A stretch of 64,000 nucleotides of DNA from Amoebophrya sp. A120 (GCA_905178155.1 CAJINV010000013.1:2408545-2472544), one strand, 5' to 3'. Positions 36,310-46,410 are shown, numbered from the stretch's first letter. Translations and numbers: made by a program. The notes: a model not told the origin generated them from the sequence alone.

Positions 36310-37073
36310 TTATTACGTCGTGGACGTACACGACTTTTTGTTTTTCTAGAGTTTTACGAGAGTATTGGACGAGGTCACAGCGTCTTGGTGTCCTCCGCTG
36401 ATTGATGATCAGAGGAAGCGGTGCTGGGAGAGAGCAGCGAGAGAAGAGGCACAAAGAAGTAGAATGAGGAGCAATTAGATGGTAGGAGGAAGTGAGAAGC
36501 TTGACGACGAAGAAGTACTTGACATCTTCAATGAGGTCGAGGAGCTCGTGATTTTTTCCTTAGATTGCCTATTCAATAATTAAGTATATTGATACGACAA
36601 CTTCTCCATCCAAGTCCAAATGAGTCTTTCGTCGAGGTACCGGTTTGGGTGGTTCGCCGCAGTTCATCTCGCGCTGATTGCGGATCCTTATCATGGAGAA
36701 GAAGTGAGTGATATTCCTGAGTGCTGGTAGTCCTATGAAAAAACTCAATTTGTCATGCGGAGTTGCCAATAGAGCTCTTGCACCAAAAAACACTCTCGGA
36801 GGCATGGAATTCAGTCGATTTTGGTTTGCCTTTTGCATGAACAGGAAGAACACAGCAAATGCGCATGACAGAGGACTGCGCTTTTTCTTAGGTCTAAGTT
36901 GTACCAGCACTTTTCAAAAACACTCATTTGCCCTCTTTTATAATCCGGTCATCTTATCCAAAAAAACAATACCTACGTCCGCGCTGATGCACTTTGATGT
37001 CAGTCAACGCCAATAGTTTTTGGCTGTGAGAAAACTTTACTTACACCATTTTCAGCCTGGGTGATGTACTTAC

Positions 37074-38229
37074 ATGACCAAGCGGCAGGTTCTTGCATGT
37101 AATACAAGAGGCTGCCGCTTGGTGCACGGCCCTCAACACTTGCAGCGCACGTCACAGCATTTTTACAGGACAACTTTTCGTCAGTGCGTGAGACGACGAG
37201 ACAGCAAGTCGTGTCGACATCAAGGTACAGCAGCGCACTTGGCACGGGTGAGCACTTTTTTTGCATCCTTCCTTTTCACTGCTGGCAAGGAAGTTTTGCG
37301 GCACGGAGACGCGCAGCCGGCTGGTGTATCCTCTGCAAAAGTATCGCACTCGTGGTAATTGCAGCACAAATCTCCACCTACTCCTGCTTAAACTGAATCA
37401 GCATATACAAATTCCGTTTGTCATCATGCTGAGCTGAAATTTGTATTGCAATTACATACTACTAGTACGATGCTTTTGCAATGCATATGGTGCATCGAAC
37501 AACAATGAAAACAAGCTGCAGAAAAGAACCGGCGTGAGTCAGGAGCCATCAACATCCCCCTCCACCAGAAAGAAGCGGACGGTCTCCGTCGATCATGCTG
37601 CCGTAACGGATCATGGAGGCCAAGGCGCGGGTGAAAATGCAGCGCAGCGTTACGCGACTGGTGCACACGTTCATCTGGGGAAAATATGCATTGCAAATAT
37701 ATCTGGGTTCGGAAACTTGTGATGCTGGGTGGTGTGGTATCATGAGGAGGCCACAAGTGCTGGCTCAGCATGACAAGTTTCTGAACTTCTAGGCGTTGCA
37801 TACTTATTCTGCGCGACAAAGTGCGTTTCTGCATGACAGAAAAATGGAGCTCTTGGGTGACGGGCATGACAGATTTAAGAGCCATGCCAGACAAGCATGA
37901 CAAACATGCACTCTTCCAGACCCAGACATATTTGCACTTGATAGAAAACCACGGCGGACGATTTGCAGGAAGAAGACGGAGAACCTAACGGCGACGACGC
38001 GACCGACGAACCGTCGTCGCAGCACGACCAAGATCTTCTCCTCGACACGAATTTCCTGCAACCGAACGCGTATTCGCCAGCTCCAGCTGCAATCCCCGGC
38101 GTTACTGTACCGCCACCAGTTGCCGATATGAATCACCGGCCGGCGCCGCCCAGACCCAGCATGAGATTAAAGCTTGCCAGCCTGTTAAGATATCGGGCGT
38201 TTAAGTTCGAAATACGTGGCGCGGATTAA
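37074..38229 (+). CDS. Low-complexity protein of unknown function (5' end unresolved)
   Basis: Exons ending at 37326, 37493-37684 and 37949 to the stop at 38227-38229 join in one frame across two introners with perfect target repeats. The product reads KEVLRHGDAQPAG, then ASNNNENKLQKRTGVSQEP, RYATGAHVHLGK, then TTADDLQEEDGEPNGDD, a Pro-rich stretch and RLKLASLLRYRAFKFEIRG. It is polar and probably disordered. The first exon is uncertain: the frame is open from 37074, and a possible 42-nt GT-AG mini-intron lies at 37248-37289. No domain is recognised. The stop lies just before a tandem palindromic array, so an alternative 3' exon is possible. Confidence 0.6.
37327..37487. mobile_element. Introner B3 (family B)
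   Basis: A 161-bp element with termini TATCCTCTGCAAAAGTATCG and the complement of TATGCATTGCAAAAGCATCG. The target repeat TGGTG is perfect (37322-37326, 37488-37492). Removal gives AQPAG/ASNNNENK. Confidence 0.94.
37685..37943 (-). mobile_element. Introner A5 (family A, inverted orientation)
   Basis: A 259-bp element with termini TATGCATTGCAAATATATCT and the complement of TATCAAGTGCAAATATGTCT. The target repeat GAAAA is perfect (37680-37684, 37944-37948). Its interior is the reverse complement of A1. No GT is possible at the 5' junction. Removal gives HVHLGK/TTADDLQ. Confidence 0.95.
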
Positions 38230-38254
38230 CCTGCTCGTGGAGAGTCTGAAAGCC

Positions 38255-39120
38255 TCGGAATTTTGTAGCCGAGGCAAGTGCCTCAACTCCCACGAAGGCT
38301 GTGTTCCGTCGCCCTGTTGGCCAACGCTCTTGCAATACGAACAAGAAACGCACTCGGTTTGTCATGCGCAGGGCCTTTCCGTAACTTTTTGCCGTTTGCC
38401 GGCAACGTTGCAAGCTGGGGACGAATCGGATCTATGTAGCGCAAGTCGCTGCTGTTCTTCCGAACGCAGCCCCTGTGACGAGCACGATGCTACTCGTGCG
38501 TGACAAATGAATCTGCGAATTTTCCAGCTGAGGCAAGTGCCTCAACTTCCGTTCAAGGGTTTTGTCATGGAGGAACGCGAGATGATTCGTGCATGACAAA
38601 TCTCCGAATTTGGAAGTTAAGGCAAGTGCCTCAACTTCCGCCTACGAGCCTTGTCATGCACGAACACGAGGAGGCTCGTGCATGACAAATCTCCGGACTT
38701 GGAAGTTGAGGCACGAGCCACCTCGTCGTGTTCGTACGCGTCAAAGGCCGTGAACGGCAGTTGAGGCACTTGCCTCAACTTCCAACTTGCTTCCGAGGTT
38801 TGTCATGCGCAAGAAGCTTCTTTCAAGTCCCGTTCGCGGCCTTAGGCATGTACGAGGGATCGGGAGCGTGACGTGGTTCGTGCATGACAAACCTGGTACT
38901 TTTGGAGTTGAAGAAAGTGCCTCAACTCTCGTGCCGGGCCTGTGTCATGCCCTTTCTGGACATTGTTCCTGCATGACAAACCTCCGAATTCGGAAGCTGA
39001 GGCGCCAACGCCTCAATTCTCGGCCCGACCCTTTATTGTCATGCACGAGCGCGACGTTGTTCGTGCATGATAAGTCTGGGAATTTAGAAGCTGAGGCAGG
39101 TCGTGCCAAGTGCACGGGAG
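38255..39120. repeat. Tandem array of ~85-100-bp units, each with two palindromes
   Basis: About seven diverged units, starting near 38255, 38513, 38607, 38692, 38903, 38985 and 39083. Each contains a near-perfect palindrome of the type GGAAGTT(G/A)AGGCAAG paired with TGCCTCAACTTCC. Each also has a second inverted pair, TTGTCATGCACGA and TCGTGCATGACAA. Unit spacing is irregular early (38255-38513) and tighter later. No coding frame is maintained. The TGCATGACAAA word also occurs in family A introner interiors. Confidence 0.88.
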
Positions 39121-39890
39121 TTGGGGTTTGACAATGACTTCCTAGAGGGCGCCTTTTGAGCCGACTGGCTCACCTGGGTTTCGCGGGCTATGGAGGGGCG
39201 CTCCAGGTGCTATTCCAGGCATGCGCTGCTGGTGTAGCGCTCCATCTGTCACTTCACTGCCGTGCGCTTTTGTTCAAGCAGTTGCCCTGTGCCCAGCTGC
39301 AGCGAGCGCGCGCCGCCCGAAGGTGCCGCCAGACACCGGCGGCGCTACTTACTTACACGCCTCTTATTTCATACTTACGCAGCCCCACTCTTAACAGATA
39401 GGCAAGCTCTAAGCATGGAAGTGCCTTTTATTTTGTTTTCTTTTTTTGGTAGCTAAAGATATCACAGTACCAAAGAAGTCACTTGCGTCATGTTGTTTTC
39501 TTTTTTTTGTTTTCTGCTTTTTTTTCTAAATGAGACAAAGAGCCCTTCCCTAATTTCTCTACGCGAGAAGTGCATTGAAAGAGTTTTCTCATTGCGCGTT
39601 CTATTCTGTGTTTTCGTGGTCTGGGTGTTGAGAAACCTGAACCTTTTGGAACCCAGCGCTTGTTCGGGGCCAATCCAAGTCCGGACCGGGCCGACGGGCC
39701 CACGGTGCTATACGAACAGTATGGCGACACCCTTTATCCTGAGGAAGAGGAAGAGCACCTCGACGGAAGAAGCGTGGTCCCTGATGGGCTGCGCCAAGAT
39801 ACAGGCAGAACGCGACGACGCAGGGCGAGACCACTTGACGACGGGGAGCCCACCGACGGCGAGTGTATGGCTGTGAGGTGAGCGTGCAAG
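39121..39890. other. Unassigned region before the CG-rich repeat
   Basis: Open frames on + (39490-39876, 39660-39881) encode polar, Arg/Asp/Glu-rich sequence such as YEQYGDTLYPEEEEEHLDGR. This could be an upstream exon of the gene ending near 41076, but no splice join can be proven. Confidence 0.3.
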
Positions 39891-40130
39891 CGTGTGTGCA
39901 GAGTTGCTTTTCTTGCGCGCGCGCGCGAACGCACGCACGGACTTTTGCCCGAGCGCGCGCGTGCGAAACTGCATTCTTGCGCACGCGCGCAAGATCGCGG
40001 GCACCGGAACCACGAGTGTGCGTGCGTTCGCGCGCGCAAGAACGCAGCTCCGCGCGCACGCGCTCGCGCAAATATCCGCGCGTGCGCAAGACACGCAACT
40101 TCGCTCGCACGCCCGCACACCCACCTCACA
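39891..40130. repeat. Alternating purine-pyrimidine CG-rich imperfect repeat
   Basis: Dense GCGCGCGCG, GTGCGC and GCACGC runs recur with an imperfect period of about 25-60 bp, interrupted by CTTTTGCCC-like and AACTGCATTC-like words. Every frame is open here (Arg/Ala/Cys repeats), so open frames give no evidence of coding. The composition favours Z-DNA or cruciform structure. Confidence 0.75.
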
Positions 40131-40421
40131 CCCGTACATTTTGGCCCTACACCCGAATCGAAGACCAAGAAAGCGCTGTTTCCTGCTCCGATTGCTGGTG
40201 CCCTTCTTGTTTGACTCGCTGGTTTGGGAGCGGAGCAAGCAGAAGCACGTCGTTCCTGGACACGGGTGCCGACGAAACGGCGGGCAGCCACGACACGCAT
40301 GCAACCCGCAAAAAGCACGACGGGTCGGAAATGGGCAAGAAAATAGACAAGCTGCAGCACCAGAGCAACAAAACAGAATTTGCCAACAGCAACAACGCGA
40401 CCACCAAGCCAGCCACACATG

Positions 40422-40464
40422 CATCGATCCATCCATCCATCCATCCATCCATCCATTCATCCAC
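40422..40464. repeat. ATCC microsatellite
   Basis: About eight consecutive ATCC units, with one TTCATCC variant near the end. It lies just 5' of the coiled-coil exon starting near 40467. Confidence 0.9.
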
Positions 40465-40466
40465 AC

Positions 40467-41076
40467 GTTGCAAACCGATACGATCTTTACGTCGCTGTTT
40501 GTCGAGGGTGACTCGTTGAAAGCCGACCTGGGGGCGGCCTTGGAAATTGAGGCGGAGAAGAAGTTCCTGGAGGAGAAGTTGGCGCGTCTGGGGGCCGCGA
40601 AGCGAATGCTGGAAAAGAAGTTCGCGCAAAAAGGGCTCTCCTTGTACTCGGCGCTTGCGGGGACTAGGCATTGGAAATATGTCTGTGTCGGGAAGAGTGC
40701 AACTTGTGAGGCTGGCTTAGAGTTCTACTAAAGCAATCTGTATTGCATGAGCAGCAAGAGGAGTACAGGCGTTGCTATGCGAAGAGGGCACTTGTCATGC
40801 AGGATAGGCATCAAGAATCTCAATCTCGCAAAAAATGTGTGATGCTAGGGCACACCTCACGGAGGCAGAGCACATCATGGGTCATGCAAAATATGCATGA
40901 AAAACGTTGCACCTATGTAGACCCAGACATCTTTGCATTTGATGGAATTGGAGGCAGTGCAAAAGTCTCGTATAACTGTGCTCCGGCGGAATTATATTTT
41001 TGTGCAGGTTTCACAGGCGTCGACGCACGCTCACACGAACACGCTTTTAGAAGTTTCTGCGTCACAGTTTTGGTAG
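40467..41076 (+). CDS. Partial coiled-coil gene (3' exons)
   Basis: An exon from about 40467 to 40664 encodes TDTIFTSLFVEGDSLKADLG followed by a strongly charged coiled coil (LEIEAEKKFLEEKLARLG, KRMLEKKFAQKGLSLYS). A family A introner follows. Reading resumes near 40945 with ELEAVQKSRITVLRRNYIF and stops at 41074-41076. The 5' part of the gene is not resolved through the repeat-rich upstream DNA. Only the coiled coil is recognisable, so no function can be given. Confidence 0.5.
40665..40943. mobile_element. Introner A6 (family A, decayed ends)
   Basis: About 279 bp. Arms AATATGTCTGTGTC and the complement of AAGATGTCTGGGTC match family A. The right end is CATTTGATG, and interior words such as CTTGTCATGCAGGATAGGCA are shared with A1. 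No clean target repeat is left; borders are uncertain by a few bases. Confidence 0.8.
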
Positions 41077-42031
41077 TTGAAATATGGAAGGGTCCTGTTT
41101 GGTGGATGGTATGTAGTGAGGTCACGAACGTTCTAATCTAGCGATCTTTTTGACATGTCTCATCCAAAACGACCGGCAGTTTTCAAGTGGCCGGAGGTGT
41201 TTTTGAGCATAAAAGATTTCCATTTATCAAGCGGCCGAGGCTTTGTTGTCAAAAAAGCCCGAGCCAATTCTATCGATTCACGCTTGATAAAACGACGCAG
41301 CGGAGCCGGCAAAAGGGGTGCCCTTCTGGGGCGCCCGCCGCATCTGTTTCCGTCGATTTGGGGCGCCCAAAAAGGGGCGCCCAAAAAGCAGCACTCCGGA
41401 AAAAACAGCGAATCCGGATAGTATGGGCCTCATTTTGGCCCACATTCGGGCCTCGCAAAAGACACCACCAAAATCCGCCACTTCAGAGGCGGACTGAAGG
41501 CCAGAAGATGCGGCATTTTGCCAAAAAAAAACAAAAAAACAAAGTCCGCCAAAAGCAAAAAGCCAATCCGCATGCTATGGGCCCGATTTGGGGATCCCAA
41601 GGGTCTGTCCTTGGCGCGGGCCCTTGCGGGGCCATAGCATGCGGGGAAGGTTTTTCGATTCGAAACCAAATGGAGGCCAGCCCTGGAGTGAGATTTTTAG
41701 CGATCGCCGTGCCGTCGTGCATAACATTACTCACGATGGCACGGTGGGCAGAGAAGTTGCGTCTTTTTTGGCGTAAAGGCAAAAAGACCGCCATGACCTC
41801 ACTACCTCCGCGGACGCGGCTATTATTGGTAGTGGTGCATCTGCATGTTTATATTTGTCACCGGCTGCCTTCTTTTACCTTTTAGCTTTGGTCTGGTGAA
41901 GAACAGCGCGGAAACATAGTCGTGACCCATCGCGACAACATCGAAAACTCTTGCAGTGAAAAACGCAACTGGTTAAAAAATGCATCTTAAGTAAGTAGTG
42001 ATCTTAATGTTTGAGAATTTTTTTCCCTCAG
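41077..42031. other. Repeat-bearing noncoding stretch
   Basis: It holds short direct repeats (GGGGCGCCCAAAAA twice near 41365-41392) and the inverted repeat described separately. A possible signal-peptide-like frame starts at 41793 (MTSLPPRTRLLLVVV) and could be a 5' exon of the next gene, but the join is not demonstrable. Confidence 0.4.
41568..41644. repeat. Inverted repeat / potential hairpin
   Basis: CCGCATGCTATGGGCCCG (41568-41585) pairs with CGGGGCCATAGCATGCGG (41627-41644), 17 of 18 matching, around a 41-nt loop. A diverged direct copy of the left arm with its flank occurs near 41405-41430 (AATCCGGATAGTATGGGCC). Confidence 0.85.
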
Positions 42032-42709
42032 GTACTTGGAACGTTTTAAGGCGGGCCACGAACGATGCCACGAACCCGTTTGCTGGCTCGGTCGGAACAA
42101 CTGCTGCTGGCTCCATCGAAGAGAAGCACCTCGACCATGGCTCGCCCCAGGAAAAACCGACGAAAGCCGTATCAAGGGAAAAAAATTCCTCCTACCCCGC
42201 AGGGGGGCGATGTGAGCAATATGTTGTACCTGCAACACAAGTAGATCATCTCTTTGTTCATCGGTACAGCACGATCACAAAGACAAATGTACATTGTTGC
42301 GTCCTACTCCTACGTATTTTTGGCTGTTCTCATGAAGTCCTCAGCGCACAACCGCAGAGAATGCGTAGTACATGACGAGGAGGTCGTTTCGACACAAGCC
42401 AGGACCATCTGTCACTTTCTTCTTGCATCCTCCGCCATTATGTGCGCAAATCTCTGGTCGCAAAAAAAATCGAGTAGTTTCCTAAAAATGCATGATCGGG
42501 AGAAATTTTTCTGCTTTGATAGCAAGAGCAGAAACAAGGGGCGACGGGTGATGCGAAATATCGAGGGAACATATTAGTTGATCTTCCAGACGAGACCGAT
42601 CCTAACCCTAGAGGAAACATGTTTGCAGACGTTTGTTGCGCTGCTTCGAATTCCTCTTTGACCTACAATGCGACCATGACCGGGCAAGGTCGAGCGACTT
42701 TTTTTTAAT
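42032..42709 (+). CDS. Partial gene for a polar, Cys-containing protein (3' exons)
   Basis: An exon 42032-42169, preceded by TTTTTCCCTCAG, encodes TWNVLRRATNDATNPFAGSV through HLDHGSPQEKPTKA. A family D introner follows. After removal of the element plus five bases, reading resumes at 42527 with EQKQGATGDAKYRGNILVDL and continues through NMFADVCCAASNSSLTYNAT to the stop at 42707-42709. The 61-codon open frame after the join is what supports it; without excision the frame stops quickly. The Cys pair and N-glycosylation sequons (NSS, NAT) hint at a secreted or surface protein. Upstream exons are unresolved and no family is recognised. Confidence 0.55.
42170..42521 (+). mobile_element. Introner D5 (family D, degenerate)
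   Basis: A 352-bp element with left end TATCAAGGGAAAAAAATTCC and right end complementary to TATCAAAGCAGAAAAATTTC. Its interior (CTTCTTGCATCCTCCGCC, then GGTCGCAAA) is recognisably D1/D3-like. The flanks AGCCG and GCAAG no longer match. Removing the element plus 5 nt opens a long downstream frame. Confidence 0.8.
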
Positions 42710-43970
42710 GCTGGCTCCGTCCATGACAGACAGGCTACTAACTTTGACTTTCGTCAATCCTGTTCAATAGAGAAACTCGTGTGAAAGTCAAGCCCACACC
42801 ATCAGCGATCGCACATGGTCCAAAGCCGGTCTTATCTGCAAATGCAATTTTTTGTTTAGTGTTTCCATAAAAACAAGGCGTCGATGAAGGTGCAGGTGAA
42901 GGATGATCACGCGAAGGACCAAAGCGCGATCTACTCCTGAGGAGGAAACTGCAGGTAGGAGCAGTACGCGAAGACGTCTTTTTTGATTCAAGCTACTGAA
43001 AGCAAAGTCGGACTGAGTTTGTTGAAGAGAAATTGTGTTGGTTTTCCACCCTCATAAATGTAATCTTCAGGTCGAAGAGGAAGAGGGTTTCACACTTCCG
43101 AGAGTGATAAGAACCCGACCCGACTGGAAGCGCCTCACACTCCTGACTTTGATCGATCATTGCAAAACTCAACACGTGGTATGATGCAGTTCGAAGCAGT
43201 AGCTGCAGGAAGATGCGCGCACTAGTTTTACTGTTCTTGTAATATGAGCTAGTGTGTGTGCTGACTTTGGTCGATCATTGAATGAGGCGTGTCGTGACTG
43301 ACTCAGTTGTCCTGTTATTCAGAGCAGTAACTGTATGAAGACGCGCGCACTTTGCTTGCAGCTAGTGCAGCAGGGCTTCAGGGTTTACTGTCGTCAATCG
43401 GGTTCTAGGGTTTAGAACTTTCTTTAGTTTCATCTTTTTCACTCATTTGTTGTAATTGTAAGGCTACTACGGAACCCTGAACGAGACGGATTACGAACAA
43501 AGCTGCGCAGAGTTCATGCCGCATAAGTAAAACGATAACGAAGCAACTTATAAATCAAGCTTTATGATTAAGAACCATCAAGTGGTCGGAAGATAATATT
43601 TTTTTGAAGTGCTGGTTGGAAGTAGAATTCATCACATTCACAAGCCAAGAGTGGCTTTGCACATCAGAGAAGATATCAACACAGGCCAAGAAGTGGACAT
43701 AAAATGTTTCGCAAAGAGTGCCTCTGCGCAGGCGAAAGCCAGACACGGACAAAATTGTTATCTTGCTGAACGGGGCAAAGCTACCGCCTCTCAACTTTGC
43801 TACTCATTGCTGCTGTTTACTGTTCTAGCCCGTTGCCTAGGTGTCGGTGTGTCTGTGTGTGCGAAAAAATATCTGGCACAAGTTGGATTTTGAGAGCAGC
43901 GCGAAAAAGGAAATATCTGGCACAAGTGCGAAAAAAAACCTTTTCTTACCCAAGAAGTTCTATTTTGAGA
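42710..43970. other. Noncoding stretch with a two-copy tandem duplication
   Basis: No gene is supported. A degenerate telomere-like word (GGGTTCTAGGGTTTAG) lies near 43400. Confidence 0.45.
43142..43378. repeat. Tandem duplication, period ~118 bp
   Basis: Two diverged copies begin CTGACTTTGATCGATCATTG (about 43143) and CTGACTTTGGTCGATCATTG (43261). Each ends with a GAAGA(T/C)GCGCGCACT block, about 70-75 bp into its unit. Confidence 0.8.
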
Positions 43971-44570
43971 GCAGGCGAGGGCGAGAGTCCGGCGCCGAGG
44001 TGGGCGGAGAGATTGCCCACGCCGGGCCGCGTGGGCGGATGCGCATCGGAGGGCCCGCCCTGTCGCGGCCACGCGAGAGACGCCGGGCGGAATGAGTGGC
44101 CTCGCACGTTGAAACCTGGCGAGGCGGTAAAAACGGGGCCCGGGTCTACAGGCTCGGCCAAATCCGGACGCCCCGAGTCTGCGACGGCGCCCCTGCAGCG
44201 TGTTCCCGGATTGGCCCGGTCGCCTTGTCTCTGGCCCAGTGTGTGAGTGTCTTGCCTCCTCCCCCCAATCAATGGGCGGGGCGCCCCGGTTTGGGGGGGC
44301 GCGCGCACGGTTGGCAGGAGGCAGCCAGGCGCGGCGAAAGGTGTGCGCCTTCCTTCGAGGGCGTCGGTCGATCCATCCTCGCGCCGTTTGCCCCTTGTGT
44401 GTCTGTGGCGGGCGCCTTCGCCCAGCGCCCGGCCGGCCTCGGGCAGCGTGTCTGATGGCCAAGCTTTCGCGCGCCTTCCTAGGCAGTTCCTGGCGCGCGC
44501 GTGCCCCGCCCCGGCGCCGGCCCAGAGCGAGCAAGCATGTCGGAATGCAGTGGCGCCCTACAATTTTGAT
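43971..44570. other. GC-rich island, no supported gene
   Basis: About 600 bp markedly richer in G+C than its surroundings, with long open frames on both strands and in several + frames. That pattern is expected from composition alone. No domain, start context or splice pattern supports coding. Confidence 0.55.
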
Positions 44571-44979
44571 AGTTTGGGCCGCTCTCCGCCCATTTTTGTC
44601 ATGTGCTGGCCCAGCGGTGTTTTGTCATTTGAACTTTGCCGCCCAATCTAGAACAAGTGAAGAAAGCGCGTGGGCATGTGGAGGGCGGTTTTCGCCACTT
44701 TCTACTGACTCGTATGCTCAAGCACATCTTCATCTTCTCTTCTTCGACTCGGCGTGTTTTTGTACACTTATTCTCGACACCAGACGAGAGCCATTGTTTA
44801 AAGTGATTTTCGTTCGGAGGATGGAGCAGCGAGAGTGAAATAGTCCAGAGTGCAAGATTACAACCATAACGGGGGGTCTACTCATCGGCTTCAGAACTTT
44901 TTGAAAACTTTTTGAAAACTTTTGAAAACAGAGAAAAGCGATGACGCGAAACCACCAAGGTCCGACGCCCTTTTTTGGC

Positions 44980-45112
44980 GGCGTGCCGTCGTGTTTCGTG
45001 GTCATATATGCTGACCGCTAAAAGGCGCGCGCGCTGCCGTCGGTCACACGTGAACCACGGGCGGAATACTCTCCGCAGACTTGTAATCTCTTGCGCGTTT
45101 GAACAGCGTGCC
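44980..45112. repeat. Direct repeat R1, copy 1
   Basis: Contains GTGCCGTCGTGTTTCGTGGT, AAAGGCGCGCGCGCTGCC and CGGTCACACGTGAA. Copy 2 lies at about 45675-45810. The two share roughly 85-90 percent of bases over the first 90 bp by eye. Confidence 0.85.
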
Positions 45113-45284
45113 GCCCAAACAGGGCCGCGTCATTGATATATGTAGTCACGCATGACAAGGCTTCGATCCACCCCTTCGCGTTTCGCCTAGGGGCAAACGC
45201 ACTCGGGTGGCCGTGCTGTTTATTTGACCGAGGGACAAGCGCACTCGGGTGGCCATGGGGCCTGCCCTCCTCCTTTTCGCCTGG

Positions 45285-45375
45285 CAGGGTCTAGGGTAGT
45301 TTAGGGCTTGGCCCTCCTCCTTTTCGCAGGGCTTGGGTTTAGGGTTTGGGGTTTAGGGCCTAGGGCCTCGGTTCT
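45285..45375. repeat. Interstitial telomere-like TTTAGGG variants
   Basis: A cluster of GGGTCTAGGG, GTTTAGGG, GGGTTTAGGGTTTGGGG and TTTAGGGCCTAGGG. This is a degenerate run of the (TTTAGGG)n type known from plants and dinoflagellates. The word GGCCCTCCTCCTTTTCGC is repeated on both sides. Confidence 0.7.
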
Positions 45376-45674
45376 CAGGCGCAGCGCGCCGGCCTTGAGA
45401 AGCGTGTCTGGAGAGATCCAGGGGGTGCGCCCCTGCGCCGCGTTGCGTACGTTTGTAATTTGCACAAGAAAAAGTGGCGCAGCCGAAGAAGCAAGCTCTG
45501 ACTTCTGTTGCCTTTTTGGCGCCTGTTCTGACCCCAGGCACGGCGGCACGCTGCCAGAAAGGAGCGAGACTGTTGAGTCTTCAAAAAGTACAAAAGAAGC
45601 GCGACAGACACGAAGCAGGGTGGCACTGCCTGCGAAATAGGCAAAGCTCACGGCTCAGGTTTGTTAGTCTTTGC

Positions 45675-45810
45675 GGCGCCGTGCCGTCGTGTTTCGTGGT
45701 CATATACGTTGACCGATAAAAGGCGCGCGCGCTGCCTTCGGTCACACGTGAATCGCGGGCGGAATCCTCTCGGCAGATTTTCAATTTATTACGCGCTTGA
45801 ATGGCGTTCC
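45675..45810. repeat. Direct repeat R1, copy 2
   Basis: Second copy of R1 with GTGCCGTCGTGTTTCGTGGT and AGGCGCGCGCGCTGCCTTCG. It runs directly into repeat R2 copy 1. Confidence 0.85.
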
Positions 45811-45814
45811 TTCC

Positions 45815-46410
45815 TGTTTCGTGATAGATTTTGACCCCGGAGCCGGGGCGAAAAGTTGGGTATTTTGCATGCGGCGAATAACGTGGGTGGTAACTTTATC
45901 CACGGCGGCACCGCGTAGGCAAAAAAACGCGTTTTTCCAACTTCTGCTCGAATTCTGAGGCAAAGCGCGGGCTGTGCGTCCATTTTGAAAAGTTTTTTTT
46001 TTGCACTTTTGCACTATATGCGAAAAACCAAAACCGATGGCAGTATGCCGCTTTTCTGGCCCTCAAGAAAACGAATCCCGAGCTAATTTCCGAAAAAAAA
46101 AACTTTTAAAAAACTTTTTAAAAACTTTCATTTGGGGCACCAAAACCGTGCCGGTTTCAAGCAGAATCCGCCGCGGGGAGCTTCGAGAAGGGAGGCCAGA
46201 AAAAAAGTTTTTTCGGGTTTTTTTCGGGCTCATTTCGGGCTCACCGAAATAGCACAGGAAAAAAGTCGCACTTTTTGGCCTCCGCCGTACCACCGTGCCA
46301 AAGTCAGCACTGCTCCAGCGCCGATGGTATGCTGGTGGTGTTTTTTTGTTATTTTTTGTCAATGCCGGCACTTTTGCGTCTGGGTCAAGCTTTTGGATTT
46401 TTTGGTACTA
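45815..46410. repeat. Direct repeat R2, copy 1 (~600 bp)
   Basis: Collinear with 46530-47125 at a spacing of about 715 bp. Shared landmarks are TTTCGTGATAG, CAAATTCTGAGGCAA-like, TTTGGGGCACCAAAACCGTG-like, TTTTTTCGGGTT, TTTTTGGCCTCCGCC and AATGCCGGCACTTTTGCG. The copies are diverged and have small indels. Confidence 0.85.

Noticed and set aside
38255-39120. CRISPR-like array of palindromic repeats
   Set aside because: Units are diverged, contiguous and irregular, with no uniform unique spacers and no cas genes; the host DNA is eukaryotic.
39708-40466. Long minus-strand open frames, 240-252 codons
   Set aside because: They run through the CG repeat and the ATCC microsatellite and encode Arg/Ala/Cys and Met-Asp-Gly-Trp repeats, typical of chance translation of simple repeats.
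40965-41015. Further family B introner after A6
   Set aside because: TGCAAAAGTCTCGTATAA resembles a family B left end, but no matching right end is present, and the reading frame continues through it as coiled coil.
41568-41644. Introner candidate at the hairpin
   Set aside because: The ends do not start TAT, no 5-nt duplication flanks them, and no coding frame is restored.
43800-44534. Long minus-strand open frame, 244 codons
   Set aside because: It lies in a GC-rich island where several frames on both strands are open; there is no domain, and composition explains it.
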